Origin: JAFAVZ01 sp036009105
Lineage (GTDB): Bacteria > Acidobacteriota > Thermoanaerobaculia > Gp7-AA8
NCBI GenBank assembly: GCA_036009105.1
Contig: DASYMJ010000202.1
Coordinates: 1 to 24,753 of the forward strand
Direction: 5' to 3'
Length of the DNA stretch: 24,753 bases
The notes under the pieces are model-generated. The model saw only the letters and a list, made by a program, of their open reading frames with translations. It was not told where the DNA came from and did not search any database. Positions 1-6,260 of the stretch are shown here, piece after piece. Position numbers and translations under genes: made by a program. Each line of letters begins with the position of its first letter. Within the stretch, counting starts at the first letter, position 1.

Positions 1-23
1 CTGCCGGAACACACTGCAAAATA

Positions 24-100
24 GAGCCACGCCGGGACCTCCTCCTGTGGAACCTTGATCCTTCGCACGACCAAGCCTACAGGCAGACCCCGGCGTTCTC
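24..100. ncRNA. Long nested hairpin, candidate structured RNA of unknown class
   Basis: Three nested pairings can be read directly: ACGCCGGG (29-36) with CCCGGCGT (89-96), CCTGT (44-48) with ACAGG (79-83), and CTTG (54-57) with CAAG (72-75). GAG (24-26) and CTC (98-100) can extend the base. This makes a rod with internal bulges and a 14-nt loop, and no ORF explains it. On the plus strand the order CCTTGA...CAAG..TACAGG...CGGCGTTCTC loosely recalls the 3' half of 6S RNA, but the 5' half would lie outside the window and I cannot confirm the family. The strand is unresolved. It could also be a terminator or a leader structure for a gene to the left. Confidence 0.35.
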
Positions 101-128
101 ATCTCTCAAACCTAATTTGGACAGGCCT

Positions 129-237
129 GATCAGCGATCAGCGATCAGCGATCAGCGATCAGCGATCAGCGATCAGCGATCGGCGATCAGGAGTACCTGG
201 CGGCCTTCGTTCTCCTGATCGCTGATCGCTGATCGCT
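129..237. repeat. Heptamer-repeat hairpin element 1 (GATCAGC units)
   Basis: The left arm holds seven perfect tandem GATCAGC units (129-177), then one GATCGGC unit (178-184) and GATCAGGAG (185-193). The right arm (212-237) is CTCCTGATC followed by GCTGATC-type units. Positions 168-193 and 212-237 form a 26-bp stem with one mismatch around an 18-nt loop (194-211). The right edge supplies part of the stop codon (TAG, 238-236) of the minus-strand lipoprotein gene. It has no U-tract, so it is not a classical intrinsic terminator. It belongs to a family of five such elements in this window. Confidence 0.9.
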
Positions 238-874
238 ATTTCACGGTGGCCACGGGTGCCGTGGTCGCCGGCGCATTCGGGTAGTCGCGGCGGTCGACCA
301 TCTCGGCGATGGGGACTTCGATCACCGGCACGGAGACGCCGGCGATGATGGCGGTCAGGCTCGTCGGGCGCGGCTTGTCGATGTTCGCCGCGAGCCGCAC
401 CTTCACCGCCTTCGGATCGAGCAGGGCGACGGTGCCGTTCGGCTTGAGGAGCAGCGCCGGGATCAGCACGTCCGCGTTGCCGGGGATGTTCTGCATCACC
501 AGCCTCACGTTCTGCCCGCCCGGCGGCGTGAAATCGACGGTGATGTTGCCGGGCGGCACGTCGAGCAGCAGGAACGCGCCGGTCTCGGCCACGCCGCCGG
601 AGACGTATGGCGCGTTCTCCACCCAGATGTTCGTTCCCTGGAAGAGCTGGGCGCGGCGCGCGCTCTCCGTCTCCACGGTGCGGAAGGTGTTGTTGTCCTG
701 CCGCTGCTCGACGTCCGCGATCCAGCCGCGGAGGCTGATCGGATCCTTGCTCAGGTGGGCGCTGGGCAGTTCGCCCGTGCAAGCGAGAAGCGAGCAGCAG
801 GCAGCGAGCAGGAGAGCGGCGGAGAGTTGCCTCGTTCTCCTGCCCGCTGCTCGCCGCTCGCCGCGCGCCGTCAT
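236..874 (-). CDS. Predicted lipoprotein of unknown function
   Basis: A 212-residue product begins at the ATG at 874, which overlaps the stop codon of the upstream ydcF-like gene as ATGA and so points to translational coupling. A longer in-frame start at 907 is less likely. The N-terminus is Arg-rich and followed by a hydrophobic run ending in LLAC, a lipobox, so lipid attachment and export are expected. The mature part (DxPxG loop, alternating hydrophobic residues, PPGNITVDF) looks like a small beta-sandwich domain, but I do not recognise the family. The stretch coding for the signal peptide coincides with heptamer-repeat element 2, and the stop codon lies at the edge of element 1. An antisense ORF covers the same DNA; the lipobox and the coupling favour the minus strand. 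Confidence 0.7.
   Translation of the reverse strand: MTARGERRAAGRRTRQLSAALLLAACCSLLACTGELPSAHLSKDPISLRGWIADVEQRQDNNTFRTVETESARRAQLFQGTNIWVENAPYVSGGVAETGAFLLLDVPPGNITVDFTPPGGQNVRLVMQNIPGNADVLIPALLLKPNGTVALLDPKAVKVRLAANIDKPRPTSLTAIIAGVSVPVIEVPIAEMVDRRDYPNAPATTAPVATVK
783..864. repeat. Heptamer-repeat hairpin element 2 (GCGAGCA units), inside a coding region
   Basis: The left arm reads as heptamers GCGAGAA, GCGAGCA, GCAGGCA, GCGAGCA then GGAG (783-814). The right arm (837-864), read on the other strand, is GCGGCGA, GCGGCGA, GCAGCGG, GCAGGAG. The loop contains GGCGG...GTTCTC, as in elements 1 and 5. Its right edge lies about 7 nt beyond the ydcF-like stop codon (873-871). Unlike the others it is translated: on the minus strand it encodes the Arg-rich n-region and the LLLAACCSLLAC hydrophobic core of the lipoprotein signal peptide. 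Confidence 0.75.
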
Positions 875-1596
875 CGTCGAAGAGCGTACCACGCGATTCC
901 GATGCACTCGTGGAGCAGGACGCTCGTGTCGCGCGCGCCGTCTCCGGACGGCAACAGGTCAATGATCAGGAACGTGCCTTCCTCCGCCTCCGCCGGGTGG
1001 GCGATCACGTGGGTGAAGCGGCGGCGGAAGACCATCCGTGCGCGGCGCATGTGCCAGTCGTTCGTCACGATGCCGAGGGGCGTGTCTTTGCTGATGCCGA
1101 GGCGGAGCAGGCCGTCGGGGTGCTCCAGGGTGCGGGTCGACCAGGTGTCCATGCTGATGTTCGAAGGCGGGACGCCGAGCTGCACGGCGAGGTCGCGCAT
1201 CAACTCCAGCGTGCGGATGGTAGTGCCGGTCGGCGTCACGTCCGCGCCGGTCATCACCACGCGCGCTTTCGGATGTTCGCGCCACCAGCGCACGCCCTCC
1301 ACCACCCGGCTGGTGGTGGAGGGGTTGGGCAGGTCGAAGCCGTGGAAGGAGCCGCTGCTGAGGATGGCGATCACCCGCGGCTCGCCTGCGTCCGGCGTCA
1401 CAGCGATGGCGCGCGCGAGCAGCGTCGCGGTCAGCTCCATCGAGCAGAGCCACATGAGGATGAGCACGGCCGCGAGGAGCCGGTACGCGCCGCGTTTGCC
1501 GCGGCGGGCCAGCAGGAGGGAGACGATGGCGAGCAGCAGGAGCGCGAAGAGTGGCTCCGTCAGCGCCTTGCCGGGGAAGAGCAGCCACCGCCGCAC
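871..1596 (-). CDS. YdcF/DUF218 family membrane protein
   Basis: The 241-residue product has two N-terminal membrane helices (about residues 12-30 and 38-62) and then a DUF218 (YdcF/SanA/ElyC-like) Rossmann-type domain. Visible family features are IAILSSGSF, the RVVEGVRWWREHPKARVVMTGAD block, a MDTWSTRT stretch corresponding to the ENxSxxT region, and GIVTNDWHMRRARMVFRR near the C-terminus. Members are linked to envelope and peptidoglycan-precursor homeostasis, but the biochemical role is poorly defined. The start is a GTG at 1596 without a clear Shine-Dalgarno sequence, 9 nt after a TATGGT hexamer. The gene is divergent from the amidase and overlaps the downstream lipoprotein by ATGA. Confidence 0.85.
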   Translation of the reverse strand: MRRWLLFPGKALTEPLFALLLLAIVSLLLARRGKRGAYRLLAAVLILMWLCSMELTATLLARAIAVTPDAGEPRVIAILSSGSFHGFDLPNPSTTSRVVEGVRWWREHPKARVVMTGADVTPTGTTIRTLELMRDLAVQLGVPPSNISMDTWSTRTLEHPDGLLRLGISKDTPLGIVTNDWHMRRARMVFRRRFTHVIAHPAEAEEGTFLIIDLLPSGDGARDTSVLLHECIGIAWYALRR

Positions 1597-1605
1597 GATC
1601 GGCGG

Positions 1606-1627
1606 ACCATAGCACGCATGCGATAAT
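1606..1627. promoter_or_regulatory. Divergent promoter region, ydcF-like / amidase
   Basis: The short gap between the two divergent genes holds GATAAT (1622-1627), 10 nt before the amidase ATG, and on the minus strand TATGGT (1611-1606), 9 nt before the ydcF-like GTG. Both resemble -10 boxes placed so that transcription would start at or just before the start codon. I see no convincing -35 box for either one. Confidence 0.4.
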
Positions 1628-1637
1628 CGCCAGGAAA

Positions 1638-3173
1638 ATGAAGCGCCTTGCCCCCATCATCGTCCTGGCGATCCTCGTCCCCGCCCTCACCTCGATCGTC
1701 CTCGCCCAGCAGCCTTCCCAGGCCACGCTGCGCACCGCCACCGGCGATCGGCCCGTGACCACCGTCCAGATGTCCGGCCAGACCTACTTCTCGGCCGGCG
1801 ACGTCCTCACCGCCCTCGGCGGCACGATCGCTCCGGACAGCACCGGCTTCCGGGTCACCCTCAACAACACCGTAGCCGCCTTCGGCCCGGACAGCCGCTT
1901 CGGCGTCGTCCGCGACGACCTCATCGAGATGCCCGCGCCGCCGGTCATCGTCGATGGCAAGCCGTACGTCCCCTGGCAGTTCTTCCACGGCTTCCTCAAG
2001 CGCGCCATCGACAATGAGGCGGCGTGGGATCCGGCCGCGCGCGTGCTGGCCATCCACTCCGCGCAGCACAACGTCGTCTCCGTGCAGGCCTCGGTGACGA
2101 ACGTGCAGGACATCAGCAAGGTCGTCCTCACCTTGAGCGGCCCGGCCGAGTACGGCATCATCCGCCAGCCGGGCGCGTACACCATCTCCTTCCGCACGCC
2201 GATCCACGCGCCGTTTGCCGAGCAGGCGGTGGAAGACCCTTACGTGCAGAAGCTCGCCTTCGCCGGCAACGAGCTGCGCATCCAGCTCTCCGCGCCGGAC
2301 GTGGTCGGCGACGCGTACAAGCTGGAGAACCCCTTCCGCATCGTGCTCGACTTCCGCAAGGGCTCCACCACCGCGCCGGGCGCCGCGCCGCCGTCCATCT
2401 CGCGGCCGGTCGATCAGCCCGGCATCCGTACCATCGTCATCGATCCGGGCCACGGCGGGAAGGAAGTGGGCGCCATCGGGCCGGCCGGAATGATGGAGAA
2501 GGACGCCACGCTCGCCGTCTGCCGCAAGCTCGCCGTCTCCCTCGGCGCGAAGCTCGGCGCGCGCGTGGTGCTCACCCGCGACGAGGACGCCGTCGTCTCG
2601 CTCGATCAGCGCACCGCCATCGCCAATCAATACAAGGCCGATCTCTTCCTCTCCGTGCACATGAACGCGGCGGTAGTGAAGGGCGCGCATGGCTCGGAGA
2701 CGTACTTTTTGTCGCTCGACGCCTCGGACGAGCTCGCGAAGAAGGCGGCCGAGGCGGAGAACGCGGTCTCGGCGGCGGCGCAGCCGACGACGTCCAGCGA
2801 TCTGAAGCTCATCCTGTGGGACCTGGCCCAGCAGGAGTACCTGAACGAGTCGAGCAAGTTCGCCTCGGCCATCCAGGAGGAGATGAACCGCGCCACGGGG
2901 GTGCAGAACCGCGGCGTGAAGCAGGCGCCGTTCAAGGTGCTGGTCGGCGCGACGATGCCGGCCGCGCTGGTCGAGGTGGCGTTCATCACCAATCCGGAGG
3001 AAGAGGCCAAGCTGAAGAAGGACGACTTCCAGAACATGGTGGTCGAGGCCATCACGCGGGCCGTGCAGCGCTACAAGACGGATTACGAGACGCGCATCGG
3101 CGTCGCGCAGCCGCCCCCCGCCGCCCCGCCCGCCCCGGCGACGGCCACCGCCGCCGCAAGGACCGGCACCTAG
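1638..3173 (+). CDS. N-acetylmuramoyl-L-alanine amidase (AmiC-type, Amidase_3)
   Basis: This is a periplasmic zinc amidase that cuts the bond between MurNAc and the stem peptide. The ATG at 1638 follows AGGAAA closely and gives a clean signal peptide (residues 1-23, ending VLA). The 511-residue product has a copper-amine-oxidase-N-like domain (about 40-140), an AMIN domain (about 146-242) that targets such enzymes to peptidoglycan, and the Amidase_3 catalytic domain (about 262-490). The zinc ligands His272 (DPGHGG), Glu287 (MMEKD) and His341 (SVHMNA) and the catalytic Glu446 (LVEVAF) are present. A Pro/Ala-rich tail closes the protein. In-frame starts further upstream would run into the divergent gene and lack a signal peptide start. 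Its stop shares one base with the next start (TAGTG). Confidence 0.93.
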   Translation: MKRLAPIIVLAILVPALTSIVLAQQPSQATLRTATGDRPVTTVQMSGQTYFSAGDVLTALGGTIAPDSTGFRVTLNNTVAAFGPDSRFGVVRDDLIEMPAPPVIVDGKPYVPWQFFHGFLKRAIDNEAAWDPAARVLAIHSAQHNVVSVQASVTNVQDISKVVLTLSGPAEYGIIRQPGAYTISFRTPIHAPFAEQAVEDPYVQKLAFAGNELRIQLSAPDVVGDAYKLENPFRIVLDFRKGSTTAPGAAPPSISRPVDQPGIRTIVIDPGHGGKEVGAIGPAGMMEKDATLAVCRKLAVSLGAKLGARVVLTRDEDAVVSLDQRTAIANQYKADLFLSVHMNAAVVKGAHGSETYFLSLDASDELAKKAAEAENAVSAAAQPTTSSDLKLILWDLAQQEYLNESSKFASAIQEEMNRATGVQNRGVKQAPFKVLVGATMPAALVEVAFITNPEEEAKLKKDDFQNMVVEAITRAVQRYKTDYETRIGVAQPPPAAPPAPATATAAARTGT

Positions 3174-3712
3174 TGCGCCGCATCGCCGTCCTCACGCTCG
3201 CGCTGCTCGCGCTGGCGGGCGCGTGCCGCAAGCAGCCCCCGCTGACCTCCAACCTCGCCGTGGAGAACAAGGTGTCCGTGCGCCAGGTGCGGCTCTACTA
3301 CCAGGGGCCGGAGATGCTGCTCGCCGCCGAGACGCGGAACGTCTCGCTGCCGGAGAACCCGGCCGGCGCCCTGGCCGTGGTGATGCGCGAGCTGCTCAAA
3401 GGCTCGGCGAACACCACCGTGGCCCGCTCCTTCCCCGCCGACACGGTCCTGCGCGGCGCCTACCTCCTCCCGGACGGCACCGTCTTCGTCGACCTCGGCG
3501 GCCCGACGCTGACCCAGGGGTGGGGGACGGGCAGCCACGAGGAGCTGATGGCCGTCTATTCGGTGGTCTGGACCGTGACCACCAACTTCGCCCAGGCCAG
3601 GCAGGTGCGCCTCCTGGTCAACGGCGAGCCCGCCGAGACGCTGGCCGGCCACATCGCCCTCGACCGGTCTCTGCGGCCGGCGGAGTGGGTGGTCGATCCG
3701 CGGCGGAGGTAG
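3173..3712 (+). CDS. GerMN-domain lipoprotein
   Basis: The GTG at 3173 shares its first G with the amidase stop codon, so the two genes are one unit. The 179-residue product has a hydrophobic N-terminus ending LALAGAC, a slightly non-canonical lipobox, followed by a GerMN domain (about residues 35-165): KVSVRQVRLYYQG, then the VMRELLKG helix, LLPDGTVFVDLGG, the EELMAVYSVVWTVTTNF helix and VRLLVNGEPAETLAGHI. GerMN was named from sporulation and germination proteins, but it is widespread in non-sporulating diderms next to AmiC-type amidases, where a role in amidase localisation or control is plausible but not shown here. Confidence 0.85.
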   Translation: MRRIAVLTLALLALAGACRKQPPLTSNLAVENKVSVRQVRLYYQGPEMLLAAETRNVSLPENPAGALAVVMRELLKGSANTTVARSFPADTVLRGAYLLPDGTVFVDLGGPTLTQGWGTGSHEELMAVYSVVWTVTTNFAQARQVRLLVNGEPAETLAGHIALDRSLRPAEWVVDPRRR

Positions 3713-3716
3713 GGAG

Positions 3717-3745
3717 TTGTCAACAAAGATGCGCGTAATTACAAT
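3717..3745 (+). promoter_or_regulatory. mazEF promoter, probably leaderless
   Basis: This is the best sigma-70-type promoter in the window: TTGTCA (3717-3722), a 17-nt spacer, then TACAAT (3740-3745). The mazE ATG begins at 3752, so the expected transcription start falls on or next to the start codon. There is no Shine-Dalgarno sequence. Confidence 0.7.
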
Positions 3746-3750
3746 GTAAT
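3738..3750. promoter_or_regulatory. Perfect palindrome over the -10 box, candidate autorepression operator
   Basis: ATTACA-A-TGTAAT is a perfect 6+6 inverted repeat that covers the -10 hexamer of the mazEF promoter. MazE-type antitoxins are AbrB-fold dimers that repress their own operon by binding such palindromes. Assigning this site to this MazE is inference from position. Confidence 0.55.
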
Positions 3751-3751
3751 C

Positions 3752-4000
3752 ATGAAGGCGCGCATCATTCAGATCGGCAACTCGAAGGGCGTTCGTCTGC
3801 CCAAGGCGCTTCTGGAGCAGGCTCACCTGACCGAAGAGGTCCAGCTCGAGGCTCAGCCGAACCAGATCGTCATCCGCTCCGCTCATCTTCCGCGGGAGGG
3901 TTGGGAGCGCGCCTTCGAACTCATGGCGGAGCGGGGGGACGACGCTACGCTGGACTCGATATCCCTGACATCTTTCGATGAGACGGAGTGGAAGTGGTGA
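3752..4000 (+). CDS. mazE: MazE-type antitoxin (SpoVT/AbrB fold)
   Basis: The 82-residue product has the swapped-hairpin AbrB DNA-binding domain at residues 1-45 (KARIIQIGNSKGVRLPKALLEQAHL...EVQLEAQPNQIVIRS). An acidic C-terminal tail (about 50-82, ending FDETEWKW) should wrap the toxin and neutralise it. The ATG at 3752 is the only sensible start and lies 6 nt after the -10 box. The gene overlaps the toxin gene by a few bases, as is normal for such pairs. Confidence 0.9.
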   Translation: MKARIIQIGNSKGVRLPKALLEQAHLTEEVQLEAQPNQIVIRSAHLPREGWERAFELMAERGDDATLDSISLTSFDETEWKW

Positions 4001-4317
4001 TCCACCGCTTCGCGGTGTTCCTGATCAACCTCGACCCGACCGTTGGCAGCGAGATCCAGAAGGTGCGGCCCTGCGTCGTCGTGTCGCCGGACGAGATGAA
4101 TCGGCACATTCGAACAGTCATCGTTGCACCGATGACCACGAAGGGGCAGCCCTACCCGACTCGGGTGCCTTGCCGGTTCGGCGGCAAAGAAGGTCAGATC
4201 GCGGTCGATCAACTCCGGGCTGTCGACCGGGCTCGCCTGGTCAGGCGAGTCGGAAAGATCGGAAGCGCGACCCAGAGCCATCTTCTGGCGACGCTTGCGG
4301 AACTGTTCGCACCGTGA
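3994..4317 (+). CDS. mazF: MazF-type mRNA endonuclease toxin
   Basis: The 107-residue product belongs to the PemK/MazF ribonuclease family, which cleaves mRNA at short sequences. Family motifs are INLDPTVGSEIQKVRPCVVVS (the beta1-beta2 region with the conserved Gly-Ser-Glu and Arg-Pro), NRHIRTVIVAPMTT, and the GQIAVDQLRAVDRARL segment before the last helix. I place the start at the GTG at 3994 because homologues typically begin MVI-x-RF; GTG at 3988 or 3997 is also possible. The 3997 choice would give a GTGA overlap with mazE. The GGAG at 3984-3987 serves any of them. It appears complete and intact. Confidence 0.88.
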   Translation: MVIHRFAVFLINLDPTVGSEIQKVRPCVVVSPDEMNRHIRTVIVAPMTTKGQPYPTRVPCRFGGKEGQIAVDQLRAVDRARLVRRVGKIGSATQSHLLATLAELFAP

Positions 4318-4526
4318 CCGGCACTCCGGCCGCAATCGCTAATAACGTCTGCCCTGCCGTTTCTTCTCGCCCTCTTACCGCGCGCAAATCGTCCGATTCA
4401 CCGGTCGTTCACCGAGCGGGGAATCGGCGGTGAAGACCGAACGGTTGTTTTGTTCATCAAGCGTCGAATTTCCGAAACCTGCGGGTATCTCACAGCGGAT
4501 GAGTAGTTTGAAACAATGCTGTTACG
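4318..4526 (+). other. Non-coding stretch, nothing recognised
   Basis: About 210 nt after mazF carry no credible ORF. The only visible structure is a short inverted repeat, CCGATT...AATCGG, at about 4393-4427. The base composition is less GC-rich than that of the neighbours. Confidence 0.4.
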
Positions 4527-4557
4527 TTGAGAAATTTTTCACAATCTGTGCGATAAT
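4527..4557 (+). promoter_or_regulatory. Candidate promoter for the downstream RNA gene
   Basis: TTGAGA (4527-4532) and GATAAT (4552-4557) are separated by 19 nt, a little longer than ideal. The intervening bases are A/T-rich. Transcription would start near 4563-4565, and no ORF with a ribosome binding site follows. Confidence 0.5.
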
Positions 4558-4563
4558 TCGCCC

Positions 4564-4757
4564 CACGATGTCAGTTAAGGGATTTACTGGATGCGTGGGC
4601 ACGGGCCGCTTTCTGTTTCACAAGCCCGCCAATTTGTACCGCCTCTTGAACTCTTCCTTGAACCTTACCGCCTCGAGTTCTCACCCCTGAGCGTTCGCGT
4701 CCGCGCACTCCAGTAAGATTTCGGTCGGCCCCGTCGCAAGGCGGGGCCGATTTTTCT
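4564..4757 (+). ncRNA. Candidate independent small RNA (~190 nt), class unknown
   Basis: A promoter-like sequence just upstream and a strong intrinsic terminator at the end define a ~190-nt transcription unit without a credible ORF. A long-range helix closes it: TTACTGGA (4584-4591) plus GCG (4593-4595) pairs with CGC (4704-4706) plus TCCAGTAA (4709-4716). Inside are a short GGGC/GCCC hairpin (about 4602-4629) and two related segments starting TACCGCCTC. The size, the long closing stem and the free-standing terminator are reminiscent of 6S RNA, but I cannot match the sequence to 6S, SRP RNA, RNase P or tmRNA. The start is set from the promoter and is approximate. Confidence 0.5.
4725..4757 (+). 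terminator. Rho-independent terminator
   Basis: TCGGCCCCG (4725-4733) and CGGGGCCGA (4742-4750) form a perfect 9-bp stem with an 8-nt loop, directly followed by five T residues (4751-4755) and CTT. The U-tract exists only on the plus strand, so it ends plus-strand transcription coming from the RNA gene. Confidence 0.9.
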
Positions 4758-4777
4758 TGAAACCGGTTACAGGAGCA

Positions 4778-4856
4778 GTTGCTGGTTGCTGGTTACTAGT
4801 AGGTCGCTGGTCTGCGGGGTTCATCTACTAGCAACCAATAACCAGCAACCAGCAAC
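4778..4856. repeat. Heptamer-repeat hairpin element 3 (GGTTGCT units)
   Basis: The left arm is GTTGCT, GGTTGCT, GGTTACT, AGTAG (4778-4802). The right arm (4825-4856), read on the other strand, is GTTGCT, GGTTGCT, GGTTATT, GGTTGCT, AGTAG. The arms therefore match except for one extra 7-bp unit on the right. The loop (about 4803-4824) contains CGCTGGTCTGCG and GTTC. The right edge lies 5 nt from the holB stop codon (TGA, 4864-4862). Confidence 0.88.
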
Positions 4857-4861
4857 TTCCC

Positions 4862-5638
4862 TCACACCACCAGCTGCGCCAGCGCCCCTTCCAGCACCAG
4901 GCGCACATCCGCGTTCACCTGCAGCGAGCGGATGGCCGCCAGCACGGCGTCGGCCGCGGCGAGCAGGCGCTCGCGAGCCACGAGCGGCTCCTCGGCGGCC
5001 GCGAGGCGGGCCAGGATCGAGGCCAGCAGCGCCATCGCATCGCTCGGGTTTTCCTCGCCGCCGACCATCGCCGCGAGCGCCAGCAGCGTGGCGCCGTCGC
5101 GCTTCCCGGCGAACGTCTCCAGCGCGCTCTCGATCGCGGCCGCGAGCTTCGCATCCGGCTCCACCTCGCCCGCCACGTAGAGCTTCTGGGAGCGGGAGAT
5201 GACGGTCTGCAGCAGCAGGTCGGCCGAGCGGGTGAGGAGGAGGAACGTCGTGTCGCGAGCCGGCTCCTCCAGCGTCTTGAGCAGCGAGTTCGAGCCGCTC
5301 ACGCTGAGGCCATCGGCCGGATCGATGATGAACACCTTGTTGCGCCCTTCGTACGGCCGCATCGAGGCGTCGTTCACCAGGGTGCGGATCTGCTCGATCG
5401 AGATCAGCTTGCGGTCGCCCGCCACCTCCACGAAGTGCACATCCGGGTGCAGCCGCTGATCGATGCGCCGGCAGACTTCGCAGTCGTCGCCCGCCGTCCG
5501 GTTCAGACAGTTCAACGCCTTCGCGATGCGGATGGAGAGCTTGCGCAGCTCGTCCGGCGCCGGGCCGTAGAGGATCACCGCATGATGCAGCTCGCCGCGC
5601 CGCGCGGTATCGACGATCACCTCGGCGGCGGCGGTCAT
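4862..5638 (-). CDS. holB: DNA polymerase III delta' subunit (clamp loader)
   Basis: The 258-residue product has the AAA+ delta' layout: HHAVILYGPAP (a degenerate P-loop lacking GK[ST], consistent with delta' not hydrolysing ATP), the RIAKALNC helix, ISIEQIRTLVNDASMRPYEGRNKVFIIDPADGLSVSGSNSLLKTLEEPARDTTFLLLT, and LLLQTVISRSQ. Three of the four zinc-finger cysteines are present (Cys44, Cys53, Cys56); the fourth position is Ile59. The protein is shorter than the usual ~320-340 residues, with a reduced C-terminal collar domain. It overlaps the tmk stop codon by ATGA, and tmk-holB is a widespread pair. Confidence 0.88.
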   Translation of the reverse strand: MTAAAEVIVDTARRGELHHAVILYGPAPDELRKLSIRIAKALNCLNRTAGDDCEVCRRIDQRLHPDVHFVEVAGDRKLISIEQIRTLVNDASMRPYEGRNKVFIIDPADGLSVSGSNSLLKTLEEPARDTTFLLLTRSADLLLQTVISRSQKLYVAGEVEPDAKLAAAIESALETFAGKRDGATLLALAAMVGGEENPSDAMALLASILARLAAAEEPLVARERLLAAADAVLAAIRSLQVNADVRLVLEGALAQLVV

Positions 5639-6249
5639 GGCAGCACCCCTCGCCCCTGGAGGACGGCGCGCGTCCGGGCGAAGACGTCGTCCACCGTGCC
5701 GTCCGCGTCGATCACGGCGTAGCGAGGGTCGCTCTCCGCCAGCGCGAGGTAGCCCTCCCGCACCCGCCGGTAGAAGCGGATGTCTTCCGCCTCGAAGCGC
5801 CCTTCATCCGCCGCCGCGCCCGCGTTGCGCGAGCGAGCCCGGGTGAGCCCGGTCGCCTCCGGGAGGTCGTAGATCAGCGTGATGTCCGGCCGCACCGAGT
5901 CGGTGGCCCAGTCGTTGAGCATGCGCAGCCGGTCGAGCTCCAGCAGGCGCCCGAAGCCCTGATAGGCAAGCGTCGCGTCGGTGAAGCGGTCGCAGAGCAC
6001 GACCTCGCCGCGGGCCAGCGCCGGCTTGATCACATCCATGGTGTGCTGGCGGCGCGAAGCGGCGAAGAGCAGCACCTCGGCCAGCGGATCGATGGCCGAG
6101 CCGGAGTCGAGCAGGATGGCCCGGATGCGGTCCGCCAGCGGCGTCCCGCCCGGCTCTTTGGTCATGACCGCGCCCGGCAGCAGCTCCGCCACGCGCAGCA
6201 GTTGCGTCGATTTTCCGGAGCCGTCGATTCCCTCGAAGGTGATGAACAT
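5635..6249 (-). CDS. tmk: Thymidylate kinase
   Basis: This enzyme phosphorylates dTMP to dTDP with ATP. The 204-residue product starts at the ATG at 6249, giving MFITFEGIDGSGKST with the P-loop at residues 6-15. A start further upstream (6315) would only add the translation of the heptamer repeat and is rejected. Other family features are CDRFTDATLAYQGFGR, the DR(F/Y) motif that binds dTMP, LIYDLPEATGLTRARSRN, and RFEAEDIRFYRRVREGYLALA in the lid and C-terminal region. No Shine-Dalgarno sequence is visible; the leader is heptamer element 4. The stop overlaps the holB start by ATGA. Confidence 0.93.
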   Translation of the reverse strand: MFITFEGIDGSGKSTQLLRVAELLPGAVMTKEPGGTPLADRIRAILLDSGSAIDPLAEVLLFAASRRQHTMDVIKPALARGEVVLCDRFTDATLAYQGFGRLLELDRLRMLNDWATDSVRPDITLIYDLPEATGLTRARSRNAGAAADEGRFEAEDIRFYRRVREGYLALAESDPRYAVIDADGTVDDVFARTRAVLQGRGVLP

Positions 6250-6260
6250 TTTGGAACGCG

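Noticed and set aside
129..191. Possible CRISPR or other spacer-repeat array
   Set aside because: The seven-base units are directly abutting with no spacers, and the arm pairs with a second inverted arm to form a hairpin.
212..237. Heptamer hairpins as ordinary intrinsic terminators
   Set aside because: None has a U-tract after the stem on the strand of the upstream gene, so a classical Rho-independent terminator is not supported.
4430..4690. 86-residue ORF on the plus strand
   Set aside because: It lacks a ribosome binding site, resembles no known protein and overlaps the promoter and body of the candidate RNA gene.
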